Origin: Streptosporangium roseum DSM 43021
GTDB lineage: Bacteria; Actinomycetota; Actinomycetes; Streptosporangiales; Streptosporangiaceae
Direction of reading: 5' to 3'
Assembly: GCF_000024865.1 (NCBI RefSeq)
Contig: NC_013595.1
Location: 1,736,001 to 1,800,000 of the forward strand
Length of the DNA: 64,000 nt
Shown in pieces: positions 10,045 to 19,289 of this stretch. The first letter of the stretch is position 1. The number at the start of each line of letters is the position of its first letter. The notes under the pieces are model-generated. The model saw only the letters and a list, made by a program, of their open reading frames with translations. It made no database searches and was not told where the DNA came from. The position numbers and the translations under genes were made by a program.

Positions 10045-11427
10045 GTGAGTCGATTCGCCCACCCCGCCGGTGACCGGCACGCCGAAGTGCTGCCTGAGGA
10101 GCGCCCTCCGCACGCACCTGCCGACCTGAACACGCTCGATCCCACGATCTGGCCGCGAACGTCGAACCGCGTCGACGGAGCGGTCACGATCGGCGGCGCG
10201 GACGTCAGGGACCTGGTCAGAGAGCACGGCAGCCCGCTCTATGTGGTGGACGAGGAAGATTTCCGGTCCCGGTGCCGCGACTACCGGGAGGCGTTCACCG
10301 GCGGCGAGGTCCACTACGCCGGCAAGGCCTTCCTCTGCCGCGAGGTCGCCCGCTGGATCATGCAGGAGGACCTCGGCCTCGACGTGTGCAGCGCGGGCGA
10401 GCTCGCCGTCGCGCTGAGCGTCGGGTTCCCGCCCGAGCGGATCACGCTGCACGGCAACAACAAGTCCCTCGCCGAGCTGGAGAAGGCCGTCGAGGCCGGG
10501 GTCGGGCACATCGTGGCCGACTCCTTCGAGGAGATCGCCCGGCTGGGCTTCCTCGCCGACAAGCACGGCAGGCGTCCCCAGGTCATGATCAGGGTGACCG
10601 TGGGCGTGGAGGCGCACACCCACGAGTTCATCGCCACCGCCCACGACGACCAGAAGTTCGGCTTCTCGCTGAGCAGCGGCGCCGCGGCCGAGGCCGCCCG
10701 GCGCATCCTCGCGCTGCCCCAGCTCGAACTCGTCGGCCTGCACTCCCACATCGGCTCCCAGATCACCGACACCGCCGGGTTCGAGGTGGCCGCGCGCCGC
10801 CTGGCCACGCTGCTGGTGCAGATCAAGGAGGAGCACGGCGTCGTCCTGCCCGAGCTCGACCTCGGCGGCGGCTACGGCATCCCCTACGTCGAGGGCGACA
10901 CCGCGCTCGACGTCAAGGAGATCGCCGACGGCCTGCGGGGGATCGTCGCCAACGTGGCCCGGTCCGCCGGGCTGCCGGTGCCCAAGCTCACCGTCGAGCC
11001 GGGCCGTGCCATCGCCGGGCTCGCGGGCGTGACGCTCTACGAGGTCGGCACGATCAAGGACGTCGAGGGGCTGCGGACCTACGTCAGCATCGACGGCGGC
11101 ATGAGCGACAACATCCGCACCGCGCTGTACGGCGCGGAGTACACCGCCCGCCTGGCCTCCCGCGAGAGCTCCTCGGGACCGATGCTCTCGCGCCTGGTCG
11201 GCAAGCACTGCGAGAGCGGTGACATGGTGGTCCGCGACCTGTGGCTGCCGGAGGACCTGGCCACCGGCGACCTGGTCGCCGTCGCGGGCACCGGCGCCTA
11301 CTGCCGCTCGCTCGCCAACAACTACAACTACCTTCCCAAGCCCGCCGTGGTCGCGGTCAAGGACGGGGTGTCCCGCGTGATCGTCCGCCGGGAGACCGAG
11401 GACGACCTGCTGAGAGGCCAGCTGTGA
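10045..11427 (+). CDS. lysA: diaminopimelate decarboxylase
   Basis: 460 residues; PLP enzyme that turns meso-diaminopimelate into L-lysine, the last step of lysine synthesis. Alanine-racemase-fold barrel with the PLP lysine in HYAGKAFLC (about residue 95), the substrate/PLP segments HSHIGSQI and DLGGGYGIP, EPGRAI, and C-terminal CESGD and GAYCRSLANNYN motifs. I start at GTG 10045 (MSRFAHPAGDRHAEVLP), as in other actinobacterial LysA; the frame continues 26 codons upstream without support. First gene of the conserved lysA-hom-thrC-thrB series. Confidence 0.97.
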   Translation: MSRFAHPAGDRHAEVLPEERPPHAPADLNTLDPTIWPRTSNRVDGAVTIGGADVRDLVREHGSPLYVVDEEDFRSRCRDYREAFTGGEVHYAGKAFLCREVARWIMQEDLGLDVCSAGELAVALSVGFPPERITLHGNNKSLAELEKAVEAGVGHIVADSFEEIARLGFLADKHGRRPQVMIRVTVGVEAHTHEFIATAHDDQKFGFSLSSGAAAEAARRILALPQLELVGLHSHIGSQITDTAGFEVAARRLATLLVQIKEEHGVVLPELDLGGGYGIPYVEGDTALDVKEIADGLRGIVANVARSAGLPVPKLTVEPGRAIAGLAGVTLYEVGTIKDVEGLRTYVSIDGGMSDNIRTALYGAEYTARLASRESSSGPMLSRLVGKHCESGDMVVRDLWLPEDLATGDLVAVAGTGAYCRSLANNYNYLPKPAVVAVKDGVSRVIVRRETEDDLLRGQL

Positions 11428-11436
11428 AACGACCCG

Positions 11437-11546
11437 GAGCGGTGAGCCGCCGAGTGAGCGAGGCGGACGAGAAGGTGAACGCGACCATCGGGCACCGAGC
11501 GGCGAGCCGCCGAGTGAGCGAAGCGGACGAGAAGGGGAGTGCGACC
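11437..11546 (+). repeat. two tandem 60-bp repeats between lysA and hom
   Basis: Two copies with an exact 60-bp period (units start at 11437 and 11497) and few mismatches. Each holds CCGCC-GAGTGAGCGA-GGCGG or its one-change variant, a small stem-loop, then GACGAGAAGG. In the second unit the last part (GAGAAGGGGAG) is the ribosome binding site of hom; in the first unit the corresponding segment is GAGAAGGTGAAC. The period is a multiple of three. A related GAGTGAGCG motif recurs in the array before sua5. Confidence 0.85.
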
Positions 11547-11548
11547 GG

Positions 11549-12841
11549 ATGGCACTGAAAGTCGCTCTTCTCGGATGCGGTGTCGTCGGCTCCCAGGTGA
11601 TCCGGCTGATGCGGGAGCAGGCCGACGACCTCGCCGCCCGCGTGGGGGCCCCGCTGGAGCTGGCCGGCGTCGCCGTACGGCGGATGGGCCGCAAACGCGA
11701 CACCGACGTGGACCCGGCCCTGCTCACCACCGACGCGGAGGCCCTGGTCACCCGCGACGACGTGGACATCGTCGTCGAGGTCATCGGCGGCATCGAGCCT
11801 GCCAGGTCGCTCATCCTGGCCGCGATGAACAGCGGGAAGTCGGTCGTCACCGCCAACAAGGCGCTGCTCGCCGAGGACGGCGCGACCGTGCACGGCGCGG
11901 CCAGGGCCAACAACGCGGACCTGTACTTCGAGGCGGCGGTCGCGGGCGCGATCCCGCTGATCCGGCCGCTGCGCGAGTCCCTGGCCGGTGACCACGTGCA
12001 CCGCGTGCTCGGCATCGTCAACGGCACCACCAACTACATCCTCGACAAGATGGACTCCGGCGGCGCGTCGTTCTCCGACGCGCTGGAGGAGGCCCAGGCC
12101 CTGGGATACGCCGAGGCCGATCCCACGGCCGACGTGGAGGGCTTCGACGCCGCAGCCAAGGCCGCGATCCTCGCCGGGATCGCCTTCCACAGCCGCGTGA
12201 CGGCCGCCGACGTGCACCGCGAGGGCATCACGGAGATCACCGCCACCGACGTGGCCAGCGCCAAGGCGATGGGTTACGTCATCAAGCTGCTGGCGATCTG
12301 CGCCCGCTCGGAGGACGGCCGTTCCTTCGGCGTCCGGGTGCACCCGGCCATGATCCCCAGGACGCACCCGCTGGCCGGGGTCCGCGAGGCCTACAACGCG
12401 GTCTTCGTGGAGGCCCAGTCCGCCGGGCAGCTCATGTTCTACGGCGCGGGCGCCGGCGGCGCCCCGACGGCGAGCGCGGTGCTGGGCGACATCGTGGCCG
12501 TGGCCCGCAACCTGCTGGCCGGCACGCGGGGCCCCGAGGAGTCCACCTACGCCGAGCTGGCGGTCCACCCGATGGGCGAGACCGTCACGCGCTACCACGT
12601 CTCGCTGGACGTCGCCGACAAGCCGGGCGTGCTCGCCCGGGTCGCCGACATGTTCGCCAAGCAGGACGTGTCCATCCAGACCGTCCGCCAGGAGGGCCAC
12701 GGCGACGACGCCCAGCTCGTCCTGGTCACGCACCGGGCCAGCGACGCGGCGCTGTCGGCCACCATCGAGAGCCTGCGCGAGATGGACATCGTCCGCGACG
12801 TGGTGAGCGTCATGCGGGTGGAGGGCGAGGACACCCCGTAG
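11549..12841 (+). CDS. hom: homoserine dehydrogenase
   Basis: 430 residues. NAD(P)H-dependent reduction of aspartate semialdehyde to homoserine, the branch point to threonine and methionine. N-terminal Rossmann motif LLGCGVVGSQVI (6-17), catalytic region with GIVNGTTNYIL and ALGYAEADPTADVEGFDAAAK, and a C-terminal ACT domain (about 350-430, DKPGVLARVADMF) for feedback control by threonine. ATG with AAGGGGAG 9 nt upstream, supplied by the second 60-bp repeat. In most actinobacteria thrC follows directly; here it is about 14 kb away. Confidence 0.97.
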   Translation: MALKVALLGCGVVGSQVIRLMREQADDLAARVGAPLELAGVAVRRMGRKRDTDVDPALLTTDAEALVTRDDVDIVVEVIGGIEPARSLILAAMNSGKSVVTANKALLAEDGATVHGAARANNADLYFEAAVAGAIPLIRPLRESLAGDHVHRVLGIVNGTTNYILDKMDSGGASFSDALEEAQALGYAEADPTADVEGFDAAAKAAILAGIAFHSRVTAADVHREGITEITATDVASAKAMGYVIKLLAICARSEDGRSFGVRVHPAMIPRTHPLAGVREAYNAVFVEAQSAGQLMFYGAGAGGAPTASAVLGDIVAVARNLLAGTRGPEESTYAELAVHPMGETVTRYHVSLDVADKPGVLARVADMFAKQDVSIQTVRQEGHGDDAQLVLVTHRASDAALSATIESLREMDIVRDVVSVMRVEGEDTP

Positions 12842-12873
12842 CACGCCGATCGCCGGCTGAGGGCGCCCTCCGT

Positions 12874-12901
12874 CACGGGGGCGTCCCGCCGGGACCCCGT
12901 G
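12874..12901 (+). terminator. hairpin after hom
   Basis: CACGGGG (12874-12880) pairs with CCCCGTG (12895-12901), and TCCC/GGGA pair inside. It would separate hom transcription from the deacetylase gene, so thrC is probably not co-transcribed with hom. Confidence 0.55.
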
Positions 12902-13008
12902 CGGGGGCGGGTTCCTGACCGTTTGGTAACGGAGGCCCTGACGGGCCGTGTGGACTTATATGGTGCTTTCTTGTGCCCTTGATCCGTTGCCTGAAAGGAC
13001 GGCCCACC

Positions 13009-13818
13009 GTGAAGATCGTTCGTTGGGCGGCGGCTCTGCCGGCGGCGCTGGTCGCCCTGGCGGTCCTGCAGCCGGTCTCCCACGCGGAGAGCGCCAAGCC
13101 TCCGAAGAAGGTCACGACGGTCGTCTCGCTCACCTTCGACGACGGGGACGCCACCCACGCGGCGACGGCCCGCATGCTGGAGAAACGGGGCATGCGTGGA
13201 ACGTTCTACGTCAACAGCGACACCATCGGGCGTGACGCCAAGCTGACCCGCCGCGAGCTCGCCGCGATCGCCAAGGCGGGGCACGAGATCGGCGGCCACA
13301 CGCTGACCCACATCCGCCTCACCGAGCTGACCCGGAGCGCGCAGCGCGCGCAGATCTGCGACGACCGCAGGGCACTGGTGGCGTGGGGCTACCGGCCCAC
13401 CACCCTGGCCTACCCGTTCGGGTCGGTGGACGCCGACGCCAAGGCGGTGGCGCGGCAGTGCGGCTACGACGCGGCCCGCAGGGTCGGCGGGCTCAAGGAC
13501 TGGGGATGCCGGGGCTGCCAGGCCGGCGAGGATCTGCGGCCCCGCGACCGCTACGAGATCCGCACCCCGGGCTCGATCCGCGACGACACGCTGCCGAGGC
13601 AGATGAGGCAGCAGGTCCTCAACGCCGAGAAGAGCGGCGGCGGGCTCGTCACCCTGGTCTTCCACCAGGTCTGCGACGGCTGCGGCCTCTACTCGGTGTC
13701 CCCCAAGGTCCTGGACGAGTTCCTCGGCTGGCTGGCGGCCCGCGAGAGCCACGGCACGGTCGTCAAGACCCTGCACGACGCGGTCGGCGCCCGCTACCGG
13801 CCCGTGCCCGCCGAGTAG
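13009..13818 (+). CDS. secreted polysaccharide deacetylase, NodB type
   Basis: 269 residues. Signal peptide at 1-27 (KIVRWAAALPAALVALAVL, cleavage near SHAES). NodB domain follows: motif 1 TFDDGDAT (the two Asp), motif 2 GGHTLTHIRL (metal-binding His pair), then LAYPFGSVD. It should remove acetyl groups from N-acetylated sugars of a wall or surface glycan outside the membrane, with a bound metal. Four cysteines in WGCRGCQ and CDGCG may form disulfides or a metal site. GTG 13009 has AAGGA 9 nt upstream. First gene of the region between hom and thrC; its role fits the glycosyltransferases beside it. Confidence 0.85.
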   Translation: MKIVRWAAALPAALVALAVLQPVSHAESAKPPKKVTTVVSLTFDDGDATHAATARMLEKRGMRGTFYVNSDTIGRDAKLTRRELAAIAKAGHEIGGHTLTHIRLTELTRSAQRAQICDDRRALVAWGYRPTTLAYPFGSVDADAKAVARQCGYDAARRVGGLKDWGCRGCQAGEDLRPRDRYEIRTPGSIRDDTLPRQMRQQVLNAEKSGGGLVTLVFHQVCDGCGLYSVSPKVLDEFLGWLAARESHGTVVKTLHDAVGARYRPVPAE

Positions 13819-13946
13819 ACCGTCCCGCCGCCTCGGAGCGGGCGGCGGCTCGGCCCGTCCTGCGAAGGAACGGCTCTCCCGCCCCCCGGAGGGACAGCCG
13901 CTACCGGGCCGCCTCTCCGGAGTGGGCCGCCCTCCCGTCCGGAACG

Positions 13947-13962
13947 GGCACCGTGCGGTGCC
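13947..13962 (-). terminator. small hairpin after the glycosyltransferase operon
   Basis: GGCACC-GTGC-GGTGCC, a perfect 6-bp stem just past the stop codon at 13967, between convergent genes. Confidence 0.4.
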
Positions 13963-13966
13963 ACCC

Positions 13967-15670
13967 TTACCGGGGGCCCTCGGTGAGACCGCGGAGGCGG
14001 CGGGCCGCGCGGCGCAGGAGCGAGCGTTCCTGCGCCTGGCGCAGGGCGACGGCCTCCAGGCGGCGCTGCTCGGCCTTCTCCTTCCACCTGACGGTGTCGC
14101 GGCCGCTCTTGGCCGCGGCGGCGCGCAGTTCCCTGAGTTCGGACTTGAGCGCCGTGACCTGCCGCTGGGCGCGCTCGGCCTCCCGCCTGCGCGACTCGGC
14201 CTCCGCGCGCCAGCGCACGGCCTCACGGTTGCGGTCCGTGGCCCAGGCCGGGTAGGCCGCCGCCGCCGGCCGGAACCGCCACGACTCGGCGTCCAGCCAG
14301 GTCGCGCCGTACAGGTCGGCGATCACGTCGTCCAGGGGCTCGCCGTCGCGGGCGACGCGCAGGGCCCGCGCGACGGCGGCGGTCCGTTCCAGGCGGGCGG
14401 CCACCACGCCCGAGCCGTTCTCCTCAAGCGCCACGAGCAGCAGGCCCTCGTCGTCCTCGTCGGCCTGCCGGATCAGCATGGCCAGCGACTCCGCCCCGGG
14501 CACCCAGCCGGCCGGGCAGGTGAGGCGGAACGGTGCGGGGAGCGAGGTCGGGGGGACCCGCTCGGCGAAGGAGACGCGGCCGTCGTGGGCGTACTGCCCG
14601 CGGACCAGCCGCAGGTCGAGCAGCGGGTCGTCCAGCGGCGCGCGGCGCTCGCCGGTCAGCGACGCCCACGGGCCGGTCAGGGTGACGTGCACGTCGGGCA
14701 GGGTGCTCGCCAGGGCCCCGTCCACGCTCGCCCGGACGTCCTCGAAGGAGGCGTCCAGGGCGTCCACCACGACGTCGACATAGGGGACCAGCCACTGGCG
14801 GCCCCCGTCCGAGCGCAGGTTGCGCCGGTAGGGCACGCGGTCGGCGATGAACGGGTCGTTGTGCCGCCTGACCTCCCCGGGCCGTCGCATCGCCGTCGTC
14901 GTGCCCAGGTGCCAGCCGAGCGCCTCGGCGTCCGGGACGAACACCGCGCCCGTCTGGGTGAGCCGGTAGCCCAGCTCGGTGTCCTCGCCGAGCCTCAGGG
15001 AGGTGTCCATCCCTCCCGCGGCCCTCAGCAGGGCCGCGGGCAGCGAGACCGTCGCGCCCACGTGGACGCGGTGCAGCAGCGGGCTGGGCGCGTCGCGGAA
15101 GTCGCGGTGGGTCGCGACGAGCTCGGCGATCCAGTCGTGCCCGTGGTCGGGGTCCGGGTCGAAGAGGGAGTCGGTCCTGTCCTTGGCGACGGCGATCTGG
15201 ACCTCCGACGCGGTGGGCGGCGTGCCCGCCATGGCGGTGAAGCGCAGCGTCCCCAGCACCACCAGGTAGTCGGCCAGGTGGTGCCAGCGCATGTGCGACT
15301 CCACGTGGTCGCGGTAGGCGACGATGTCGGCGTCCATCCGGTGGATCACCTCGCCGCCGGCGGCCGCCGTACCGGTCTCCAGGGCCCAGGCGATGCCCCA
15401 GCGGCCCTCGGGCACCCGCAGGAGCCGGGTGTTCTCCGGGGCGATCTCGGGGAGCCGGAGCGGGGGCGCGCTCCCGTCGTCCACGACGATCACCTCCAGG
15501 AGGTGCGAGGGGTAGGTCTGGGCGGCGAGGGCGGCCAGCGTGAGATCGAGTTTCTCCTGCTGGGCCCTGGCCGGGATCACCACGCTCACCGGCAGGCGCG
15601 GCTCCCAGATCCCCGGGGCGGGCGGGCTGAGCACCCCGTAGTCGTTGCCCGGGATCCGCGGCGCGTTCAC
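13967..15670 (-). CDS. GT2 glycosyltransferase with coiled-coil tail (type A)
   Basis: 567 residues. It opens RIPGNDYGVLSPPAPGIWEP, then a GT-A domain: VSVVIPARAQQ (about 29-38), VVDDGS (61-66), RMDADIV (about 109-115) and GEDTELGYRL. MRWHH follows the Asp motif, as in every type A protein here. A second domain (about 300-480) contains VHVTLTGPWASL and RLERTAAVARA. The last 90 residues are a charged coiled coil (RREAERAQRQVTALKSEL). Metal-dependent transfer of an unknown nucleotide sugar is expected at the inner membrane face. GTG 15670 overlaps the stop of the upstream gene by 4 bp, so translation is coupled. Confidence 0.82.
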   Translation of the reverse strand: MNAPRIPGNDYGVLSPPAPGIWEPRLPVSVVIPARAQQEKLDLTLAALAAQTYPSHLLEVIVVDDGSAPPLRLPEIAPENTRLLRVPEGRWGIAWALETGTAAAGGEVIHRMDADIVAYRDHVESHMRWHHLADYLVVLGTLRFTAMAGTPPTASEVQIAVAKDRTDSLFDPDPDHGHDWIAELVATHRDFRDAPSPLLHRVHVGATVSLPAALLRAAGGMDTSLRLGEDTELGYRLTQTGAVFVPDAEALGWHLGTTTAMRRPGEVRRHNDPFIADRVPYRRNLRSDGGRQWLVPYVDVVVDALDASFEDVRASVDGALASTLPDVHVTLTGPWASLTGERRAPLDDPLLDLRLVRGQYAHDGRVSFAERVPPTSLPAPFRLTCPAGWVPGAESLAMLIRQADEDDEGLLLVALEENGSGVVAARLERTAAVARALRVARDGEPLDDVIADLYGATWLDAESWRFRPAAAAYPAWATDRNREAVRWRAEAESRRREAERAQRQVTALKSELRELRAAAAKSGRDTVRWKEKAEQRRLEAVALRQAQERSLLRRAARRLRGLTEGPR

Positions 15671-17589
15671 ACCGCCTCCGCGGGGAGCTCCATGAGCGCG
15701 CTGGGCCGGAAGCCGCGCCACTGGCGCTTGTTGCGCCGCAGGAACGTGCCGATCGGCTCGCGCCAGGTGTGGTTGGCGACGTTGCCGCGCCGCAGGATGT
15801 AGCCCAGGCCCTGGGTGCGGTAGATCTGCCCGCCCGCGGCCTGTACGGCGTGCTGGAACTGGGCGTCGATCGTGCCCGGCAGCGTGCGGAAGCCGCCCAC
15901 GGTCTCGAAGGCGGAGCGTTCGGCGAAGATGGTCCCTCCGGCGATGAAGTTGGTGATCTGCTCGGTCACCTGGTCCCGGTGGACGGTCACCCCGATCGAG
16001 GCGAGATAGACGAACTCCGGCACCATGCCCACGACGTCGGCCCCCGAGTAGGAGTGCGCCAGGAGCAGGTCGGAGACGAAGTCGGGCCCGTACCAGTCGT
16101 CGTCGTCCATCTTCAGCAGGAACGACCCCGACGCCCTGGCCGCGGCCTCGTTCAGCACGGCTCCGAACACGGTCTCCCCGGGCGCCTCGAACACGGTGAT
16201 CGGCCGGTCGTAGGACGCCACCGCCCCGGCCACGTCGGGATGCCCGGCGGGGATCCCGTGCAGGGCGAGGATCACCTCGAACTCGGCGCCGCGCTGACCG
16301 GCCATCTGCTCCAGCGCGAAGCGGACCATCTCGGGGCGGCGGGTGGCCAGCAGCACCGAGATCAGCGGCCTGGCCGCGGCGGGGGCGCCGAGCTGCTCCC
16401 AGCGGGTGCGGACGCCGTGGGTGCGCAGTGCCTCGCGGCGGAGCCGGATGCTGTGCTCCTCCCGCTCCAGGTCGTCCCCGAGGCCGGTATCGCCGACCGA
16501 GGTGATCAGCCCGGCCAGCTCGGGGCCGAGGGCGCCGGCCCACCGGGGCACGACGTCGGAGAACAGCGGCACGCCGGCCGCGGCCAGCCCGGTGACGACC
16601 CGCAGCGCGGCCACGGGACCGCTGTGGCTGCGCCGCCAGTCCACGTGCACCCCCCTGACCTGCCTGATCCGGCTCACGTCCACGTCGGTGACGCAGCCGG
16701 AGGTGCCGAAGGTGGTGAGCGTGCGGCCCTCACAGATGATCGCCCAGCGGCCGGACTCCACCGACAGCTCGGCCGTGCCGAGCGAGGGCACCGTGACGAA
16801 GCCCATCGGGTTGACCGAGCGGTCGTCGACCGGCGGGATGGTCCGGGGCTCGGACAGGTCGCCGAGGTCGTTCTCCAGGATCCTGGTCCCGCCGGGACGG
16901 CCGATCCGCTCCCAGCTCATCAGCTCGGCGACCGGGCGGTCCACGGGGGTCTCGTCGCCGGACCAGGGCGGCGGATCCTGATCGGTGGTGCGCAGGACCA
17001 GGTCGCCGCCGCGGGCGCCGAACCGGCCGGGGACCGGGCCGGTCACGCCGGCCGGGGCGGCGTTGGGATCGCCGGGCCGCCAGTGCGCCGCCCCCGGGCC
17101 CGCCAGGCCGGCCACGGGCGCCGCGACGGCGTCCATCCGGTGCCCGGCGAACGCCCTGGCGGTCGCGGCGAGCGTGCGGCCGGCGGGCGTGGGCTTGGAG
17201 AACCCCGCCTCCACCACCCACGCGGGCCGCCGGGGCTGGTGCACGCGGAGCTCGGTCAGCGACCGCCAGCGGTGGGCGGGCGTGGGGGACAGCACCGGCG
17301 CGGTGTACCAGTGCGGCGTCTCCTCCACGGCGACGACGACCCGCGTGGCCATGGGCAGCAGGGAGTGCAGGGTCGCGGCCCGGCGGAGGTCGGTCGGGGT
17401 CCGGGCGAGCACCAGGACCTCGGCGGCGCCCTCCTCGGCCCGGGGGATGCCGTCGAGGTCGCCGTCGAGGTCGATCGCCCCGGGCGGCACTGGCCCGTCG
17501 GGCGTCTCGAAGCCCACGCAGTAGACGAGGACGCGCCGCCCGCCGTTCCGCTTCCCGGCGGCGTGGACGAGATCGTTCAGAAGGGACAT
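15667..17589 (-). CDS. two-part glycosyltransferase (type B)
   Basis: 640 residues. Residues 1-350 form a region without clear motifs, beginning MSLLNDLVHAAGKRNGGRR and including LVLARTPTDLRRAATLHSLL; possibly a GT-B-like or CgeB-like domain. The C-terminal GT2 domain (about 400-640) has LISVLLATRRPEMVRFALEQ, the acidic cluster KMDDDDWYG, FIAGGTIF, and ends IYRTQGLGYILRRG...NHTW...RQWRGFRP, the same ending as the protein at 19983. Its start overlaps the preceding stop by one base (TGATG) and its stop overlaps the next start by 4 bp. It is the type B member of a B-A pair with the gene at 13967. Confidence 0.78.
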   Translation of the reverse strand: MSLLNDLVHAAGKRNGGRRVLVYCVGFETPDGPVPPGAIDLDGDLDGIPRAEEGAAEVLVLARTPTDLRRAATLHSLLPMATRVVVAVEETPHWYTAPVLSPTPAHRWRSLTELRVHQPRRPAWVVEAGFSKPTPAGRTLAATARAFAGHRMDAVAAPVAGLAGPGAAHWRPGDPNAAPAGVTGPVPGRFGARGGDLVLRTTDQDPPPWSGDETPVDRPVAELMSWERIGRPGGTRILENDLGDLSEPRTIPPVDDRSVNPMGFVTVPSLGTAELSVESGRWAIICEGRTLTTFGTSGCVTDVDVSRIRQVRGVHVDWRRSHSGPVAALRVVTGLAAAGVPLFSDVVPRWAGALGPELAGLITSVGDTGLGDDLEREEHSIRLRREALRTHGVRTRWEQLGAPAAARPLISVLLATRRPEMVRFALEQMAGQRGAEFEVILALHGIPAGHPDVAGAVASYDRPITVFEAPGETVFGAVLNEAAARASGSFLLKMDDDDWYGPDFVSDLLLAHSYSGADVVGMVPEFVYLASIGVTVHRDQVTEQITNFIAGGTIFAERSAFETVGGFRTLPGTIDAQFQHAVQAAGGQIYRTQGLGYILRRGNVANHTWREPIGTFLRRNKRQWRGFRPSALMELPAEAV

Positions 17590-19289
17590 CAGCCGGCCTT
17601 CCCCTGCCGCATGGCCGTCGCGATGATCTCTCGCAGGGGGCCGCGCTGCCGGCCGTCCTCCAGCTCCCTGACCTCCGCCCGCAGGCGCTCGGTCTCGGTC
17701 CGGAGGCTCTCGGCCTCGGCCTCCAGGCGTTCCGCCTCGCGCCGCCACCGGGCCGCGCCGGCCCGCCACTTCGCGGGATCCCCGGCGACGGGCTCCGCCT
17801 CCCCGGCGGCCATGACGCCGAAATCGTCGGCGCTCACCCAGAACGAGCCGAACAGCTCGTGCACCGCGCCGTCGAGGTCGCCCGAGTCCTCCACCAGCGC
17901 CGCCCTGGCGAAGGCGGCGGTGCGTTCGAGCCTGACCACGCTGACCCCGGTCTCCGGCTCGCCGCCCTCGTCGAGCACCGCGCTCAGCAGGCCGTACCCC
18001 TCGCTCTCGGCGAGTTTCAGCAGCTCGGCCAGGCTGTCCGCGCCGAGCGCCCACCCGGCGGGGCAGGTGAGGCGGAACGGCGCGGGCGCCGAGCTGAGCG
18101 GCGTCTCCTCGGTGAAGGAGACGCGCGGTTCGTGGGTGTACAGGTTGCGCACCAGCCGCAGGTCGAGCAGCGGCTCGTCCAGGGAGGAGCGGCGTCCGCC
18201 GGTGAGCGCCGCCCACGGCCCGACCACGGTGACGGCGACGTCGACGACGGTGCCCGCGAGCGCGGCGTCCACGCTCGCCCGGACGTCCTCGTAGGAGGCG
18301 CCGCGGGCGTCGACGACGACGTGCACGTACGGCACCAGCCAGTGCCTGCGCGGGTGGGTGCGCAGCCAGCGCAGGTCGGGGATGAGGTCGGGCAGGACCG
18401 ACCAGTTGTGCCGGTGCACCTCCTTCTCCCGGAGCATGACCGTGGAGGGGCCGAGATGCCAGCCGCGCGCCTGGGGGTCGGGGATGAAGACCGCGCCCGC
18501 CTGGGCGAGACGGAAGCCGAGATCGGTGTCCTCGCCCATGTGCAGCGCGGTGTTGACCCCGCCGACCGAGCGCAGGAGCGCCATGGGGACCGACGTGGTG
18601 GCCCCCGAGTGGAGCCGGTAGGCGGTGGCGCCCGCGTCCCGCAGCCACCGCGTCTCGTCGAGCACGCCCGCCCGCCACGCGTGCGGGACCGACCCGTCGA
18701 ACAGCCTCTCCGCGTCTCCGGCCTCCACCGCCGCGAAGACCTCCCGCGCGCCGGGCCCGGCCCCTTCGGGGGTGAAGCGGACGTCGCCGAGCACGACGGC
18801 GTAGGAGGCGAGGTGGTGCCAGCGCATGTGCGCCTCGATGTGCTCCCGGTCGAGGATCATGTCGGAGTCGACCCAGTGCAGGATGTCGCCGGCCGCCGCC
18901 GCCGCACCGGTCTGGCGGGCCCAGCCCCGTCCCCAGCGGCCGTCGGGCACCCGGACGAGCCGGGTGTTGGCCGGGGCGATCGCGGGGATCCGCAGCGGCG
19001 GGTCGCTGCCGTCGTCGGCGACGACCACCTCCGTCAGATGCGCGGGGTAGCTCTGCGCGGCCAGCCCGGCGAGCGTGCGGTCCAGGGCCTCCTGGCAGTC
19101 GTGCGCCGGGATCACCACGCTCACCCGCAGGCGCGGTTCCCAGCCGCCCAGGGCGGGGGGGAGCAGCGGTCCGTAGTCGTTGTGCCTGATCCTGGCGCGG
19201 GGCACGGCGGTCCGCTCGTCCTCGTGGAGGGCCGGAGGGACGTCCTGCGGGAGGGGGCCGCCGGTGGCGGTGAGACCGGTCCCGCTCAC
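17589..19289 (-). CDS. GT2 glycosyltransferase with coiled-coil tail (type A)
   Basis: 566 residues. GT-A domain near 55-310 with VSVVIPAHDCQ, VVADDGSDPP, HWVDSDMILD, MRWHH and GEDTDLGFRL. The middle domain repeats the type A pattern, YEDVRASVDAALAGTV and VTVVGPWAAL, then RLERTAAFARAAL. The C-terminus is a long coiled coil (RREAERLEAEAESL). The N-terminal 35 residues before RIRHNDYGPLLPPALGGWEP are low complexity and extra compared with its relatives. Coupled on both sides: GTGA overlap with the membrane protein gene upstream, one-base overlap with the type B gene downstream. Confidence 0.83.
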   Translation of the reverse strand: MSGTGLTATGGPLPQDVPPALHEDERTAVPRARIRHNDYGPLLPPALGGWEPRLRVSVVIPAHDCQEALDRTLAGLAAQSYPAHLTEVVVADDGSDPPLRIPAIAPANTRLVRVPDGRWGRGWARQTGAAAAAGDILHWVDSDMILDREHIEAHMRWHHLASYAVVLGDVRFTPEGAGPGAREVFAAVEAGDAERLFDGSVPHAWRAGVLDETRWLRDAGATAYRLHSGATTSVPMALLRSVGGVNTALHMGEDTDLGFRLAQAGAVFIPDPQARGWHLGPSTVMLREKEVHRHNWSVLPDLIPDLRWLRTHPRRHWLVPYVHVVVDARGASYEDVRASVDAALAGTVVDVAVTVVGPWAALTGGRRSSLDEPLLDLRLVRNLYTHEPRVSFTEETPLSSAPAPFRLTCPAGWALGADSLAELLKLAESEGYGLLSAVLDEGGEPETGVSVVRLERTAAFARAALVEDSGDLDGAVHELFGSFWVSADDFGVMAAGEAEPVAGDPAKWRAGAARWRREAERLEAEAESLRTETERLRAEVRELEDGRQRGPLREIIATAMRQGKAG

